A DNA stretch of 64,000 nt from an uncultured Bryobacterales bacterium (GCA_958295955.1 OY282420.1:1936435-2000434), one strand, 5' to 3'; shown: positions 15,841-24,667, counted from the stretch's first letter. The notes: generated from the letters alone by a model not told the origin. Program-made: numbers and translations.

Positions 15841-18800
15841 TTGCTGAAGCTCAAAAAAGTCGAGCTGCTCGGCTTCAAATCTTTCTGCAACCGCGAGGAG
15901 TTGCGCTTCACCGGCAACGGCATTGCGGCGGTGGTCGGGCCAAACGGCTGCGGCAAATCGAATATCGGCGACGCAATCAGTTGGGTGCTCGGCGAGCAGT
16001 CGGCGAAGTCTCTGCGCGGCCGGCGCATGGACGACGTGATTTTCAATGGCTCGCGCGACCGCAAGCCGGCCGGACTGGCGGCGGTGACGCTGACGCTGCT
16101 CGATCCCGACGCCGGCCTCGAAGCGCCGCTCCACGGCCGGCGCAACGGCAACGGGGCGCCGCTCCCGCGGGGCGCGCGGCCGGGCGAGGTCACGGTCACC
16201 CGCAAGCTGTTTCGCAGCGGGGAGAGCCGTTACCTGCTGAACGGCAAGACGGTTCGCCTGCGCGACGTTCACGATCTTTTCATGGGCACGGGGCTCGGCC
16301 CGAATCACTACGCGATCATCGAGCAGGGGCGCATCGGGCAGATCTTGAGCGCGCGACCGGTTGACCGGCGCTCGTTCATGGAAGAGGCCGCCGGGGTCAC
16401 CAAGTTCAAAGCGCGGAAGCGGCTGGCGGAGTTGAAGCTCGAAAACGCCGGACGGAATCTCCACCGCGTCAACGATATCCTGCAGGAGATCGTTCGGCAG
16501 GCCAATTCCCTCAAGCGCCAGGCGGCGAAAGCGGAACGTTTCGAGGAATACCGCGGGCTGCTCGGCGAGGCGCTGGCGCGGCTCTCCGGCTGCCGTTTCC
16601 GCCGCATGGACGCGCATCGAAAACGTCTCGCGGCCGAAGCGCAAGCGGCGGAAAACGCCTTCAGGGAGCGCTATGCGCAAGCCGAGTCGATAGAGCGCGA
16701 ACTGGCCGAGAAGCGCGGCAACGAACGGGGCTGGGAGGCGCAGGTCGAGTCTTCGCGCGAGGAGCTCGCCCGCTTGACCGTCGATGTAGAGCGGCTGAAG
16801 GCGCGCGTCGAGCAGCAGTCCCGCGCGGCTGCGGAGAACGCGGCGCGCAAGCAGCAAGCGGAAATCGACATCGCCGACATAGACCGGCGCCTGGAAAGCC
16901 TGCGCGTGGAGATGCGCCAAGGCGAAAAGACCGCGCGGGATGCGCATGCCGCATCCGCCGCGGTGCAGGAAAGCCTGCAAGCGAAAAATTCCGCAATCGC
17001 GGACGAGCAGCAGGCGCTCCAGGCGCTGCTGACGGAGGAAGAGGCGGGCCGCGCCCGGACCGCGGCGCTTCTGAACACCCTTGCCGAAGCCCGCGGCCGT
17101 CTTGGCAAACTCGAGGAATTCCTGGCCGGAAACGCGAGGCTGGCCGAGCAGGAGCGGCTGCGGGAGGAGGCCGCCGCCGAGGAGTTGCGGCAGTGCGGGG
17201 AACGCCGCAAGCAGCTTGCCGAGCAGACCGCGGCGCTGCAAAACCGCATCGAGGAAGCAGTCCGCGAGCGCGGCGAGTTGCAGGCGGCTATCGAATCTCT
17301 CGAACGCCGGCGCCAACGCCATGAACGGGAAGCGGACGGGCTGCGCGGAGACGTTTCGCGGCTGGCGGCCCGGCAGGAGTCGCTCAACGAGATCCTGTCG
17401 CACCGGGCCTACATGACCGAATCGGTCAAGGGCATCTTCGACGCGGTTGCGCGCAAGCCGGTCGAGGGCTTCAAGCCGCTCGGGATTCTGGCGGACTACA
17501 TCGAGGTCGACGCCGATTACGAACGCGCCGCCGAAGAATTCTTGCGCGAAGAGTTGGAATACATCGTCGTCAGCAACTGGGACGAGGCGCGGGAGGGGGC
17601 GCGGCTGATGCGCGGCGACCTCGCCGGGCGCGCGGCGTTTCTGGTCCGCCCGCGGCAGCCGCTCTCCGAGGAGACGCTCGGACCGGGGCCGGAAGAAGGC
17701 GTTTCGGGGCGGCTGGCCGACCATGTTCGGCTGAGCGGCGGGCTCGCGGCGTCCGCTGCGGCGCTGCTGCCGAAACTGCGCCGCTGCCGGCTCGTCGAGG
17801 ACGCGGAGGTTGCGCAGCGCCTGGCGGCGCGGCATCCCGACGATTACTTCCTCATGCCCGACGGCTCGTGCTATCGCGGCCATACGCTGAGCGGGGGCGG
17901 GAAGACGTCCGCCGGCCCGCTTGCCTTGAAACGCGAGCTGCGCGAGTTGACGCCCAGGATCGCCGACGCAGAGAAGCGGTTCGCCGGCGCGTCGCAGGCG
18001 GCGGCGGCGGCGGCGGCGGCGGCCGCATCCCGAACGGAGCGCCTGGAGGCGGTTCGGGCCGAGTTGCAAACGCTGGAAAAAAGCGCGTTGGAGGCCGCGC
18101 ACGAGTTGCGCCGGACGGACGACCGGATGCGGCGGCTGGAGACGGCGGCGGCCGCGGCGGCCGGCGAAATCGAGCGGCTGCGGGACGAGTCGGCGCAGGC
18201 GGGCAAGCGCTACGAAGAGCAAGCCGCTTCCGCCGCGCAATACGATGAGGAACGCCTGGAGTTGGAGGCGCGCCTGGCGGAGTTGACCGGCCGCGGGCGG
18301 CAGCAGCGCGAACGGCTGGCGGCGCTCGGCGAGCGGCAAGCCGCGCTGCGCGCCGAAGCGGCCGCGCTGGAAGAACGGCGGCGCGCGGCGGCGGCGGCGC
18401 TGGAATCGGCGCGCCGCGCTTGCGGCGAGCAACAGCAGCAGCAAGAAAGAGTTGCGCGGCAAATCGACCGCTGGGATGAAGAACGCGCGCGCCTGCTGGC
18501 CGACAACGAGAGCCTCAACGCCCAAATCGATACCGGCGCGGCGCGGTGCGCGGCATTGCAACGGATCGTCGAGGAGACGGCCGGAAACCTCAAATCCTCG
18601 CGGGAACGCAGCGCGGCGCTCGCCGGCGAGCTCAAGCAGCAGCGCGAGGCGGTCGAGCTTGAGCGGCGGGAGCTTTCCGGCAAGCAATTGGCTCTGGTTC
18701 AGGCGCAGGCCGATCTGAAGCATCTCGACGAAACCTGCCGGGTCGAGCTGGGCAAGCCCATCGACGAGGTCGCCCGCCAGGCCCCCGCGGACCCGACCGA

Positions 18801-19530
18801 CGACGACCTGCGCGAAGCCGAGGAAGAATACCGCGGATTCAAGGAGAAAATCGAGCGGCTGGGCGCCGTCAACGTCCTGGCGCGCGAGGAATACGCAGAG
18901 GTCGAGCAGCGCCGGACGTTCCTCGAAACGCAACACCGCGACTTGCTGGCGGCCGTCGAGGATACGCGGCAGACGATCCGCGAGATCGACGCGGCTTCGC
19001 GCGAGAAGCTCGAAGAGGCTTTTCACGCGGTGAATCGAAACTTCGGCAAGATGTTCGCCACGCTGTTCGGCGGCGGCATCGGCGAGATGCGCTTGACCGC
19101 TGCGGAAAACCCCGACGAGTCGGGCATCGACATCGTCGCCCAGCCGCCCGGCAAACGCCTGCAGAACATCGCGCTGCTCTCCGGCGGCGAAAAATCGCTG
19201 ACCGCGCTGGCCCTGCTGATGGCCACCTTCCAGTACAGGCCCAGTCCGTTCTGCGTGCTGGACGAGGTCGATGCGGCGCTGGACGAAGCCAATAACATCC
19301 GCTTCCGCCGTTTGTTGCGGGAAATGAGCGACCGCACGCAATTTATCGTCGTCACCCACTCCAAGACGACCATAGAAATTGCGGAATGCCTTTACGGCGT
19401 GACCATGAGCGAGCCCGGCGTGTCGGGGCTGGTTTCGGTGAGGACCGCGGACGGCCCGCCGCACGCTCCGCCCGCCGGCAGGCGGAGCGCCGTTGCCGCC
19501 GGCGCTCCCGGCCAACCGGCTTGGCGCTGA
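15841..19530 (+). CDS. smc: Chromosome segregation protein SMC
   Basis: A 1229-residue protein, the usual bacterial SMC length, starting at TTG 15841 after GAGGTAAAG. The N-terminal ATPase half has MLKLKKVELLGFKSFCNREE and Walker A GPNGCGKSN near residue 40, with NHYAIIEQGRIGQI as the Q-loop region. Long coiled coils flank a hinge at about residues 530-640 (LGILADYIEVDADYERAAEE). The C-terminal head has the ABC signature LSGGEKSLTALALL (about residue 1118) and Walker B FCVLDEVDAALDEAN. SMC with ScpAB compacts and resolves chromosomes; scpA and scpB are not in the window. An Ala run near residue 720 is encoded by a GCG triplet repeat. Confidence 0.97.
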   Translation: MLKLKKVELLGFKSFCNREELRFTGNGIAAVVGPNGCGKSNIGDAISWVLGEQSAKSLRGRRMDDVIFNGSRDRKPAGLAAVTLTLLDPDAGLEAPLHGRRNGNGAPLPRGARPGEVTVTRKLFRSGESRYLLNGKTVRLRDVHDLFMGTGLGPNHYAIIEQGRIGQILSARPVDRRSFMEEAAGVTKFKARKRLAELKLENAGRNLHRVNDILQEIVRQANSLKRQAAKAERFEEYRGLLGEALARLSGCRFRRMDAHRKRLAAEAQAAENAFRERYAQAESIERELAEKRGNERGWEAQVESSREELARLTVDVERLKARVEQQSRAAAENAARKQQAEIDIADIDRRLESLRVEMRQGEKTARDAHAASAAVQESLQAKNSAIADEQQALQALLTEEEAGRARTAALLNTLAEARGRLGKLEEFLAGNARLAEQERLREEAAAEELRQCGERRKQLAEQTAALQNRIEEAVRERGELQAAIESLERRRQRHEREADGLRGDVSRLAARQESLNEILSHRAYMTESVKGIFDAVARKPVEGFKPLGILADYIEVDADYERAAEEFLREELEYIVVSNWDEAREGARLMRGDLAGRAAFLVRPRQPLSEETLGPGPEEGVSGRLADHVRLSGGLAASAAALLPKLRRCRLVEDAEVAQRLAARHPDDYFLMPDGSCYRGHTLSGGGKTSAGPLALKRELRELTPRIADAEKRFAGASQAAAAAAAAAASRTERLEAVRAELQTLEKSALEAAHELRRTDDRMRRLETAAAAAAGEIERLRDESAQAGKRYEEQAASAAQYDEERLELEARLAELTGRGRQQRERLAALGERQAALRAEAAALEERRRAAAAALESARRACGEQQQQQERVARQIDRWDEERARLLADNESLNAQIDTGAARCAALQRIVEETAGNLKSSRERSAALAGELKQQREAVELERRELSGKQLALVQAQADLKHLDETCRVELGKPIDEVARQAPADPTDDDLREAEEEYRGFKEKIERLGAVNVLAREEYAEVEQRRTFLETQHRDLLAAVEDTRQTIREIDAASREKLEEAFHAVNRNFGKMFATLFGGGIGEMRLTAAENPDESGIDIVAQPPGKRLQNIALLSGGEKSLTALALLMATFQYRPSPFCVLDEVDAALDEANNIRFRRLLREMSDRTQFIVVTHSKTTIEIAECLYGVTMSEPGVSGLVSVRTADGPPHAPPAGRRSAVAAGAPGQPAWR
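17998..18021 (+). repeat. (GCG)8 trinucleotide repeat inside smc
   Basis: Eight uninterrupted GCG triplets encode polyalanine in the second coiled-coil arm of SMC. A slippage change by one triplet would stay in frame. Confidence 0.8.
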
Positions 19531-19688
19531 CTCCATTCGCGGAATGCGGCGCCCCCGATTCGCTCGGGGCGGGTGTATGATGAATAGACGATGAATCCGT
19601 AATCGATCGGAATCTCAGGCGTCGGCGCGGCGCTTGCCGGTATCGTATTGTCGGCCATGCGCCGCATGGAGCAGCGCCGGCATGGCGT

Positions 19689-19736
19689 GATTCGTCGCCG
19701 TATGCTTCAATGAGGGAGGCGAATCTCGCTTGAAGC
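19689..19736 (+). promoter_or_regulatory. Two interleaved inverted repeats in the leader of the TPR gene
   Basis: Stem A: GATTCGTC (19689-19696) with GGCGAATC (19718-19725), including one G-T pair. Stem B: GCTTCAA (19704-19710) with TTGAAGC (19730-19736). The stems cross, so they would form a pseudoknot or exclude each other. Stem B ends directly before the SD AAGGAGG (19737-19743). The arrangement suggests control of translation but could be chance. Confidence 0.35.
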
Positions 19737-19752
19737 AAGGAGGAAGGGAGCG

Positions 19753-20550
19753 ATGGCAGGCTTCCGCAGGGCGTCGGCGATCCTGCCCGCGGCGTTGGCA
19801 TGCGCCGCGGTCGTCTCCGGTCAGTTGATCGACCGTACCGGGGAGCCGGGCCGCTTTGAGCTTCCCGATTCCGGGCTGACGCTCGAAAAGCGCGCCGATA
19901 TTTACATGGCGCGCAAAATGTACCGCGAGGCCCAGGAAATCTACGGCCAAGCGCTCGAAAAAGAGCCCGGCTCGGCCCGCATTCACAACAAGCTGGGCAT
20001 CTCCTGCCACCAGCAAACGAACTTCGGCTGCGCGCGCCGCCATTACGAGCGAGCCTCCAAGCTCGACAAGAAGTACAGTCAGGCGGTCAACAACCTGGGC
20101 ACGGTTTACCATGCCGAAGGCCGCCACAAGAAGGCCGCCCAAACCTACCGGCGGGCGCTGAAGATCACGCCCTACTCCGCCTCGATTCACAGCAACCTCG
20201 GCACCTCGTTATTCGCGCGCGGCAAGTTCAAGGACGCCTCGAAAGCCTATCTGACGGCGCTGCAACTCGATCCCCTCGTTTTCGAGCACCGCGGCTCGAA
20301 CGGCACGCTGCTGCAGGAGCGCTCGGTCGGCGACCGCGGCAAATACTATTTCTTCATGGCCAAGGCCCACGCCCAAGTCGAACTCTACGACAAGGCCCTG
20401 CTCTACATCCGCAAAGCGTTGGAAGAAGGATACGTCCGGCGCGGGAAGATCGCCGCCGAGAAGGCATTCGAGCCGATGATCGAGATGCCCGCGTTCCAGC
20501 GCGTCGTCTTTCCCCAGGTGGCGGCTGCCGGCGGCCCGCCGGACCCGTAG
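19753..20550 (+). CDS. Secreted tetratricopeptide repeat protein
   Basis: A 265-residue protein with a signal peptide (FRRASAILPAALACAAVVSG). At least three TPR units are seen from residue 50: ADIYMARKMYREAQEIYGQA, then LGISCHQQTNFGCARRHYER, then LGTVYHAEGRHKKAAQTYRR and LGTSLFARGKFKDASKAYLT. A C-terminal region (KYYFFMAKAHAQVELYDKAL) adds a further helical pair. TPR stacks bind proteins; the partner is unknown. The start is fixed by a very strong SD, AAGGAGG, followed by GGGAG. The gene precedes tRNA-Phe. Confidence 0.85.
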   Translation: MAGFRRASAILPAALACAAVVSGQLIDRTGEPGRFELPDSGLTLEKRADIYMARKMYREAQEIYGQALEKEPGSARIHNKLGISCHQQTNFGCARRHYERASKLDKKYSQAVNNLGTVYHAEGRHKKAAQTYRRALKITPYSASIHSNLGTSLFARGKFKDASKAYLTALQLDPLVFEHRGSNGTLLQERSVGDRGKYYFFMAKAHAQVELYDKALLYIRKALEEGYVRRGKIAAEKAFEPMIEMPAFQRVVFPQVAAAGGPPDP

Positions 20551-20723
20551 GGCCGTCAACGGCGCCAACGCCGGCATCGCTCTGCGCTGCCGTATGCTCA
20601 GCGGCCGCTACGAAGACTTGCGGGCAAACCGCCCTGCCGCGCCTGCCAAAATCTCAAATATCCGACCTGTGCCCTGCGGCCGATTGACCTTTGCCGCCGG
20701 CTGCCCATAAAATAAAGACGGTT

Positions 20724-20799
20724 GCCTAGGTAGCTCAGGTGGTAGAGCGCGGCCCTGAAAAGGCCGGCGTCGGCGGTTCAACTCCGTCCCTAGGCACCA
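20724..20799 (+). tRNA. tRNA-Phe (anticodon GAA), CCA encoded
   Basis: All arms fold by eye. Acceptor GCCTAGG/CCTAGGC; D stem GCTC/GAGC; anticodon stem CGGCC/GGCCG with loop CTGAAAA, anticodon GAA at 20757-20759; T stem GGCGG/CCGTC with loop TTCAACT. The discriminator is A and CCA is encoded at 20797-20799. A run of six T at 20831-20836 after CCCTGCGGG may be a weak terminator. No integrase or att-like duplication was seen next to it. Confidence 0.95.
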
Positions 20800-20859
20800 T
20801 CTCAATTCCCCGATTCTGCTTCCCTGCGGGTTTTTTCGGCTTGAGCTTCTATTCGCGGC

Positions 20860-20865
20860 TATAAT
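20860..20865 (+). promoter_or_regulatory. TATAAT -10 box upstream of the ankyrin gene
   Basis: A perfect TATAAT lies 52 nt before the GTG start at 20918. The -35 is not clear at 16-18 bp spacing. Its position argues against the in-frame ATG at 20864 being the translation start. Confidence 0.4.
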
Positions 20866-20917
20866 GACCGCGGCGTTTCGGGGACGCCCCCGGCGCAGCC
20901 GCGGAAGGAGTCGCATC

Positions 20918-22879
20918 GTGAGCAAACCCCTGCCCACCCGCGCGCTTCCCGCGAAAGCCGATCTCAAACAACTGAAGCGCCAAGCGAAGGAACTGCTGCG
21001 CGCCTACCGCGCCGGCGGCGCCGGCGCGGCCGCGGAGGTTGACGCGCATTACCGGGGCGCCGGCCCCGCCGCCTTTGCGCTCGACGACGCGCAACTCGTG
21101 TTGGCGCGCAGCTACGGCTTCGACAGTTGGCCCAAGCTGAAGGCATACGTCGCCGGCGCCACGATCGAGCGATTGGCCGCAGCCGTGCGCAGGGACGATG
21201 CGCAAAGCGTGGACGCGATGCTCCGCTCCCGGCCGGAATTGGTCAACATGAGCCTCTCCGAGAGCGACGAGCACAGGCCGCTGCATTTTGCCGTGCTCGG
21301 GCGCTTGCCGCGAATGGCGCGCCTCTTGATGCGGCGCGGCGCCGACGCGCACGAAGGGATATACCCGCATCGATCGGCGACAACGGCGATGACGTTGGCC
21401 CGCGAGCGCGGCTACGACGAGATCGCCGCGATTATTCGCGAGGAGGAGCGGCGGCGCGGCGAGACGCGGTCCGCGGACGGCCCGGCAACCGCTGCGCGCG
21501 ACCGGCTCACGCGAGCCGTCATCGACGGCGATGCCGGCGCGGTCGGCGCCATGCTCGACGGCGACCCCGCGCTGCTCGAGGCGCCGAACCGCAGAGGTTG
21601 GCCGCCGCTGCACGTTGCGGCCGCGATGGGCAACGCCGTGATCGTCCACGAGCTCCTGGGGCGGAAAGCCGATCCCAACCGGCCCGGCCCCGACGGCCGC
21701 TTTCCGCTCGACTGCGCCGTGGGAAGGGGTTGGCAAAACGCCGTCGAAGCGGAAAAGTTTGCCGCCGCGGCCGCTCTCTTGCGCGCGGCCGGCGCCGAGC
21801 TTACCGCCCGCGCCGCCGTCGCGCTGGGAGATGCTGAGCGGCTTTGCGGACTCCACGCAGCGGGGTCACTCGTCAATCCCGTCGAGCATTGGGGCGGGCT
21901 GCTGACGATAGCCGTGCGGCACGACCGCATCGACATGCTCGAGCTGCTGCTGGATTTGGGGCTCGACCCCGACGAGCGCATGGCTTTCGAGGATTTGGAA
22001 GGCTCGGTGCAGAGTTGGGGCACGCCGCTGCGCAGCGCCGCCGTTGCAGGAAAGTTCGCGGCGGCGAAGCTGCTGCTCGCACGCGGCGCCGACCCGAACG
22101 GAAAGATTTACGCCAGCGGTACGCCCGTGTTCGCCGCCTATGGCCGGCGCGACCGGGAGATGGTCCGCTTGCTGCAAAGCTATGGCGGGCTGGTCGACGC
22201 CGTGACGCCGGCGCACTACCGGGAGACCGAGCAAGTCGGGCGGATACTCGCCGCCGCGGACGCGGGAGCGCTGCCCGAAGGGACGGACACAAAGGCCGAG
22301 CTCGTGGAAGATATCCTGTGGAGCGCGGCCTGCGGCGGCGACCCCGATATCGTGCGCATGGCGCTCCAGCGGACCGACTGGACGCGCGGCGACCCGCGCT
22401 GGCGGCGCATTCTTGCCCAGCCGACCCGTTTTTGGAACCACATGCGCGGCTCCTGGGCGCATTCCGATCTCGACCGCGGGACGTATCTGCGTTGCTTTCA
22501 ACTCGTGCTCGAGCGGTGCGACGTGAACGTCCCCGGGCGCTTCGGCAATTCCATCCTGCACCAGATCGCCGCCTCGCGCGATCACCTGACGGCCGGCGAG
22601 CGGATTGCCTTCGCCAACGCGGCGCTCGACGCCGGCGCCAAGCTGGATTGCCGCGACGATCTGTTGCAAAGCACGCCGCTGGGATGGGCCTGCCGCTGGG
22701 GCCGCGTCGAATTGGTGGAGCTCCTGTTAAGCCGCGGCGCGGAAGCGGTTGAAGAAGACGCCGAACCCTGGGCCACGCCCCAGGCGTGGGCACAAAAAAT
22801 GGACCGCGACGACGTGACGGCTATCCTCCGGCGCCACAACGAAGCACGGCGAAAACCGGAAGAGCGTCGATCTCGATAG
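20918..22879 (+). CDS. Ankyrin-repeat protein
   Basis: A 653-residue protein without a signal peptide. GTG 20918 is preferred to ATG 20864 because it follows GGAAGGAG by 7 nt and the ATG overlaps the -10 box. Residues about 10-90 form a charged helical N-terminal domain (LKQLKRQAKELLRAYRAG, LARSYGFDSWPKLKAYV) often found before ankyrin repeats in this type of protein. Ankyrin units include RPLHFAVLGRLPRMARLLMRRGADAH (20 shown of 26 not exceeded in motif sense), WPPLHVAAAMGNAVIVHELL, TPLRSAAVAGKFAAAKLLLA and TPLGWACRWGRVELVELLLS. Ankyrins mediate protein binding; no partner gene is evident. The reading frame is intact. Confidence 0.85.
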   Translation: MSKPLPTRALPAKADLKQLKRQAKELLRAYRAGGAGAAAEVDAHYRGAGPAAFALDDAQLVLARSYGFDSWPKLKAYVAGATIERLAAAVRRDDAQSVDAMLRSRPELVNMSLSESDEHRPLHFAVLGRLPRMARLLMRRGADAHEGIYPHRSATTAMTLARERGYDEIAAIIREEERRRGETRSADGPATAARDRLTRAVIDGDAGAVGAMLDGDPALLEAPNRRGWPPLHVAAAMGNAVIVHELLGRKADPNRPGPDGRFPLDCAVGRGWQNAVEAEKFAAAAALLRAAGAELTARAAVALGDAERLCGLHAAGSLVNPVEHWGGLLTIAVRHDRIDMLELLLDLGLDPDERMAFEDLEGSVQSWGTPLRSAAVAGKFAAAKLLLARGADPNGKIYASGTPVFAAYGRRDREMVRLLQSYGGLVDAVTPAHYRETEQVGRILAAADAGALPEGTDTKAELVEDILWSAACGGDPDIVRMALQRTDWTRGDPRWRRILAQPTRFWNHMRGSWAHSDLDRGTYLRCFQLVLERCDVNVPGRFGNSILHQIAASRDHLTAGERIAFANAALDAGAKLDCRDDLLQSTPLGWACRWGRVELVELLLSRGAEAVEEDAEPWATPQAWAQKMDRDDVTAILRRHNEARRKPEERRSR

Positions 22880-22906
22880 ATCGGGACGCTCCCATGCCTC
22901 CGCTCA

Positions 22907-22929
22907 GCGCCCTCCGGTTAAAAGGGCGC
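22907..22929. repeat. Hairpin between the ankyrin gene and the methyltransferase pseudogene
   Basis: GCGCCCT (22907-22913) and AGGGCGC (22923-22929), a 7-bp perfect stem with a 9-nt loop, in the gap between a plus-strand gene and a minus-strand pseudogene. No T run follows on either strand, so it is not a typical intrinsic terminator. Confidence 0.4.
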
Positions 22930-22933
22930 GCGC

Positions 22934-23316
22934 TCAAAACAGGCCGCTTTGGCCTAGGGAAACCGTGTTGGATTGCGAGTGATTGGCGTAGGCGCCCCGG
23001 CCCGGATCGTATTCTTCAGCCTGGTTGCCTCAGCCGAACCAACCCCGGCGCGGCCCGCGGGCGAACAACTCGACGAACGGCCCCGGACTGCACGCCTCGA
23101 TCAAATCGTATTGCTCGTCCGGCTTCTGCCGGGCCGCAGCGTCCCGGCGTTCTTGCCGCGGACATCGAACAGGATCATTTCGGTCACGTTGCGAAGGTAG
23201 CAGCCGCCGTCCTTTCTCATCTTGTACCGGACGATGTTCGTTTTGTAGCCGAAGCCCGGCAGCCAAGCAGCGGTCGGCCGACGCCGGCCGCCATCATCCA
23301 TGATAGTCCGTAACAT
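22934..23316 (-). pseudogene. Decayed MT-A70 family DNA adenine N6-methyltransferase fragment
   Basis: Reading the minus strand from 23316, one frame gives AAWLPGFGYKTNIVRYKMRK and then YLRNVTEMILFDVRGKNAGT. A different frame from about 23140 gives QKPDEQYDLIEACSPGPFVE and LFARGPRRGWFG, then a TGA at 23030-23032, then GNQAEEYDPGRGAYANHSQS until a stop at 22934. Together these follow the order of the C-terminal half of MT-A70 methyltransferases (RNxTE, LFGVRGK, KPDEQYxxIE, ELFARG, WGNQ). The TGA sits where WGNQ normally has Trp, consistent with TGG to TGA. The catalytic DPPW part is missing. One frameshift, one nonsense codon and small deletions mark it as dead. Such enzymes are common in phages and mobile elements. 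Confidence 0.75.
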
Positions 23317-23353
23317 GCTGAATAATAATTGATTACTGCCGATCCGGCGGGTT

Positions 23354-23382
23354 TTGACGAGGCTCGTTCAGTCCAGTAAAAT
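23354..23382 (+). promoter_or_regulatory. Sigma-70-like promoter without an adjacent start codon
   Basis: TTGACG (23354-23359), a 17-bp spacer and TAAAAT (23377-23382). The predicted start is near 23389, about 180 nt before the aldo/keto reductase ATG. It may drive that gene with a long leader, a short RNA, or be a leftover of a lost gene. Confidence 0.45.
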
Positions 23383-23554
23383 ACCCGTGTTTCCACCATC
23401 GGATACGGGGAATATCGGCAGACTACGACACGCGCAGCCAGACCGCCGAAGACCAAGCCCCAGGGCCGGCACGCCCTCTCGACCGCCTTCGTCCGTAACG
23501 CAGCACAGGCCGGGCGCTACTGCGCTCGCGCCCCGCAGCGGGCGCTTCACCGTA

Positions 23555-23560
23555 TATACT
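23555..23560 (+). promoter_or_regulatory. TATACT -10-like hexamer 6 nt before the aldo/keto reductase ATG
   Basis: If used, transcription would start at about the A of ATG 23567, making a leaderless message. No good -35 is visible. The same close spacing is seen at other genes in this window. Confidence 0.35.
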
Positions 23561-23566
23561 GTTCGC

Positions 23567-24583
23567 ATGATGTCCGACTCACGCCGCAACTTTGTCAAAG
23601 GTTCCTTGGGAGCGCTCTCGATGTCCGCCCTTGCCGGCCGGGCGCTCGCGCAGAAAAATTCAGCGAACGGCATTCCGACGCGGCGCCTGGGCCGCACCGG
23701 CGAGCAGGTCTCGATACTCTGCATCGGCGGCGCGCATCTCGGCCGCGCGGCGCAAGACGACGGCGAAAAGGCCGGTCTCAAGCTCGCCCACGCCGCGCTC
23801 GACAACGGCGTTTCTTTCTGGGACAACGCCTACATGTACCTCGACGGCTATGCCGAAGAGTTCATGGGCAGAGCGCTCAAGGGGCGCCGGGACAAAGTTT
23901 TTCTGATGACGAAAAACTCCGGCCGCGACTACAAATTCGCCAAGGAGTGCCTGGAGACCAGCCTGCGGCGCTTGCAGACCGATTCCCTCGACTTGTGGCA
24001 ATTCCACGAGACCAACTACGACAACGACCCCGACTGGGTATTCGAGAAGGGCGGGCTGAAGTTCGCTCTCGAAGCGCAGAAGGCGGGCAAGGTGCGCTAC
24101 ATCGGTTTTACCGGACACAAGCACCCGCGCATCCACACCAAGATGCTGAACAAGGGCTACGACTGGGCCACGGCGCAGATGCCGATCAACCCGATGGATT
24201 ATTTCTACAGGTCGTTTCAGCGGGAGGTCGTGCCGCTGTGCGCGGCGAAAGACGTCGGCGTGCTGGGCATGAAGTGCCTCGGCGGCGGCCGCCGCGTCGC
24301 CGAGATTCCCTCGACGACGAAAGTCACGGCGGAAATGTGCGTCCGCTGGGCGCTGAGCCTGCCGATTTCGTCGCTCGTGCGCGGTTATCTCAACATGGAT
24401 CAACTCATGGCCGACGTAAAGATCGCGCGCGGCTTCAAGCCGCTGGAGGAAGCCGAACGCAAGCGGATCATGGCGCTGGCCGCGCCCGAGGCCGGCGACG
24501 GGCGCCACGAGCTATTCAAATCGACTCAATTCTACGACGGACCGGTTTACCGCAAGATGCACGGCTTCGCCGTGGATGCGTAG
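23567..24583 (+). CDS. Aldo/keto reductase with Tat signal
   Basis: A 338-residue protein. The N-terminus has a twin-arginine signal (SRRNFVKGSLGALSMSALAG). The mature enzyme starts IPTRRLGRTGEQVSILCIGG and has the AKR landmarks FWDNAYMYLDGYAEEFMGRA (Asp and Tyr of the catalytic tetrad), VFLMTKNSG (Lys), LDLWQFHETN (His) and RYIGFTGHKHP. AKRs reduce carbonyls with NADPH; Tat export fits a folded, cofactor-loaded enzyme as seen in many acidobacterial and planctomycetal oxidoreductases. ATG 23567 is chosen because it opens the Tat signal; ATG 23570 is equivalent. Confidence 0.9.
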   Translation: MMSDSRRNFVKGSLGALSMSALAGRALAQKNSANGIPTRRLGRTGEQVSILCIGGAHLGRAAQDDGEKAGLKLAHAALDNGVSFWDNAYMYLDGYAEEFMGRALKGRRDKVFLMTKNSGRDYKFAKECLETSLRRLQTDSLDLWQFHETNYDNDPDWVFEKGGLKFALEAQKAGKVRYIGFTGHKHPRIHTKMLNKGYDWATAQMPINPMDYFYRSFQREVVPLCAAKDVGVLGMKCLGGGRRVAEIPSTTKVTAEMCVRWALSLPISSLVRGYLNMDQLMADVKIARGFKPLEEAERKRIMALAAPEAGDGRHELFKSTQFYDGPVYRKMHGFAVDA

Positions 24584-24667
24584 CAGCCGGCGGAATCGGC
24601 TACAATTGAGCTTCCTCGTTCGCCGCGGAGAGCGGCCGGCCCGTTCGAGCGGAGTTATCCGACTTTC

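Noticed and set aside
15592-19536. A 1314-codon open frame on the minus strand opposite smc
   Set aside because: It mirrors smc almost exactly, has low-complexity Arg/Ala/Leu/Pro-rich sequence and no recognisable motif. Stop codons are rare on the antisense of GC-rich genes.
20724-20799. tRNA-Phe as an integration site for a mobile element
   Set aside because: No integrase, no duplicated tRNA 3' end and no recombination directionality gene were seen nearby. The methyltransferase fossil is more than 2 kb away.
5931-23425. Shared string GGGGAATATC-(C)GGCAG near 5936 and 23406
   Set aside because: The match is about 16 nt with an indel, the flanks do not match, and there are no terminal repeats; too weak for a repeat family.
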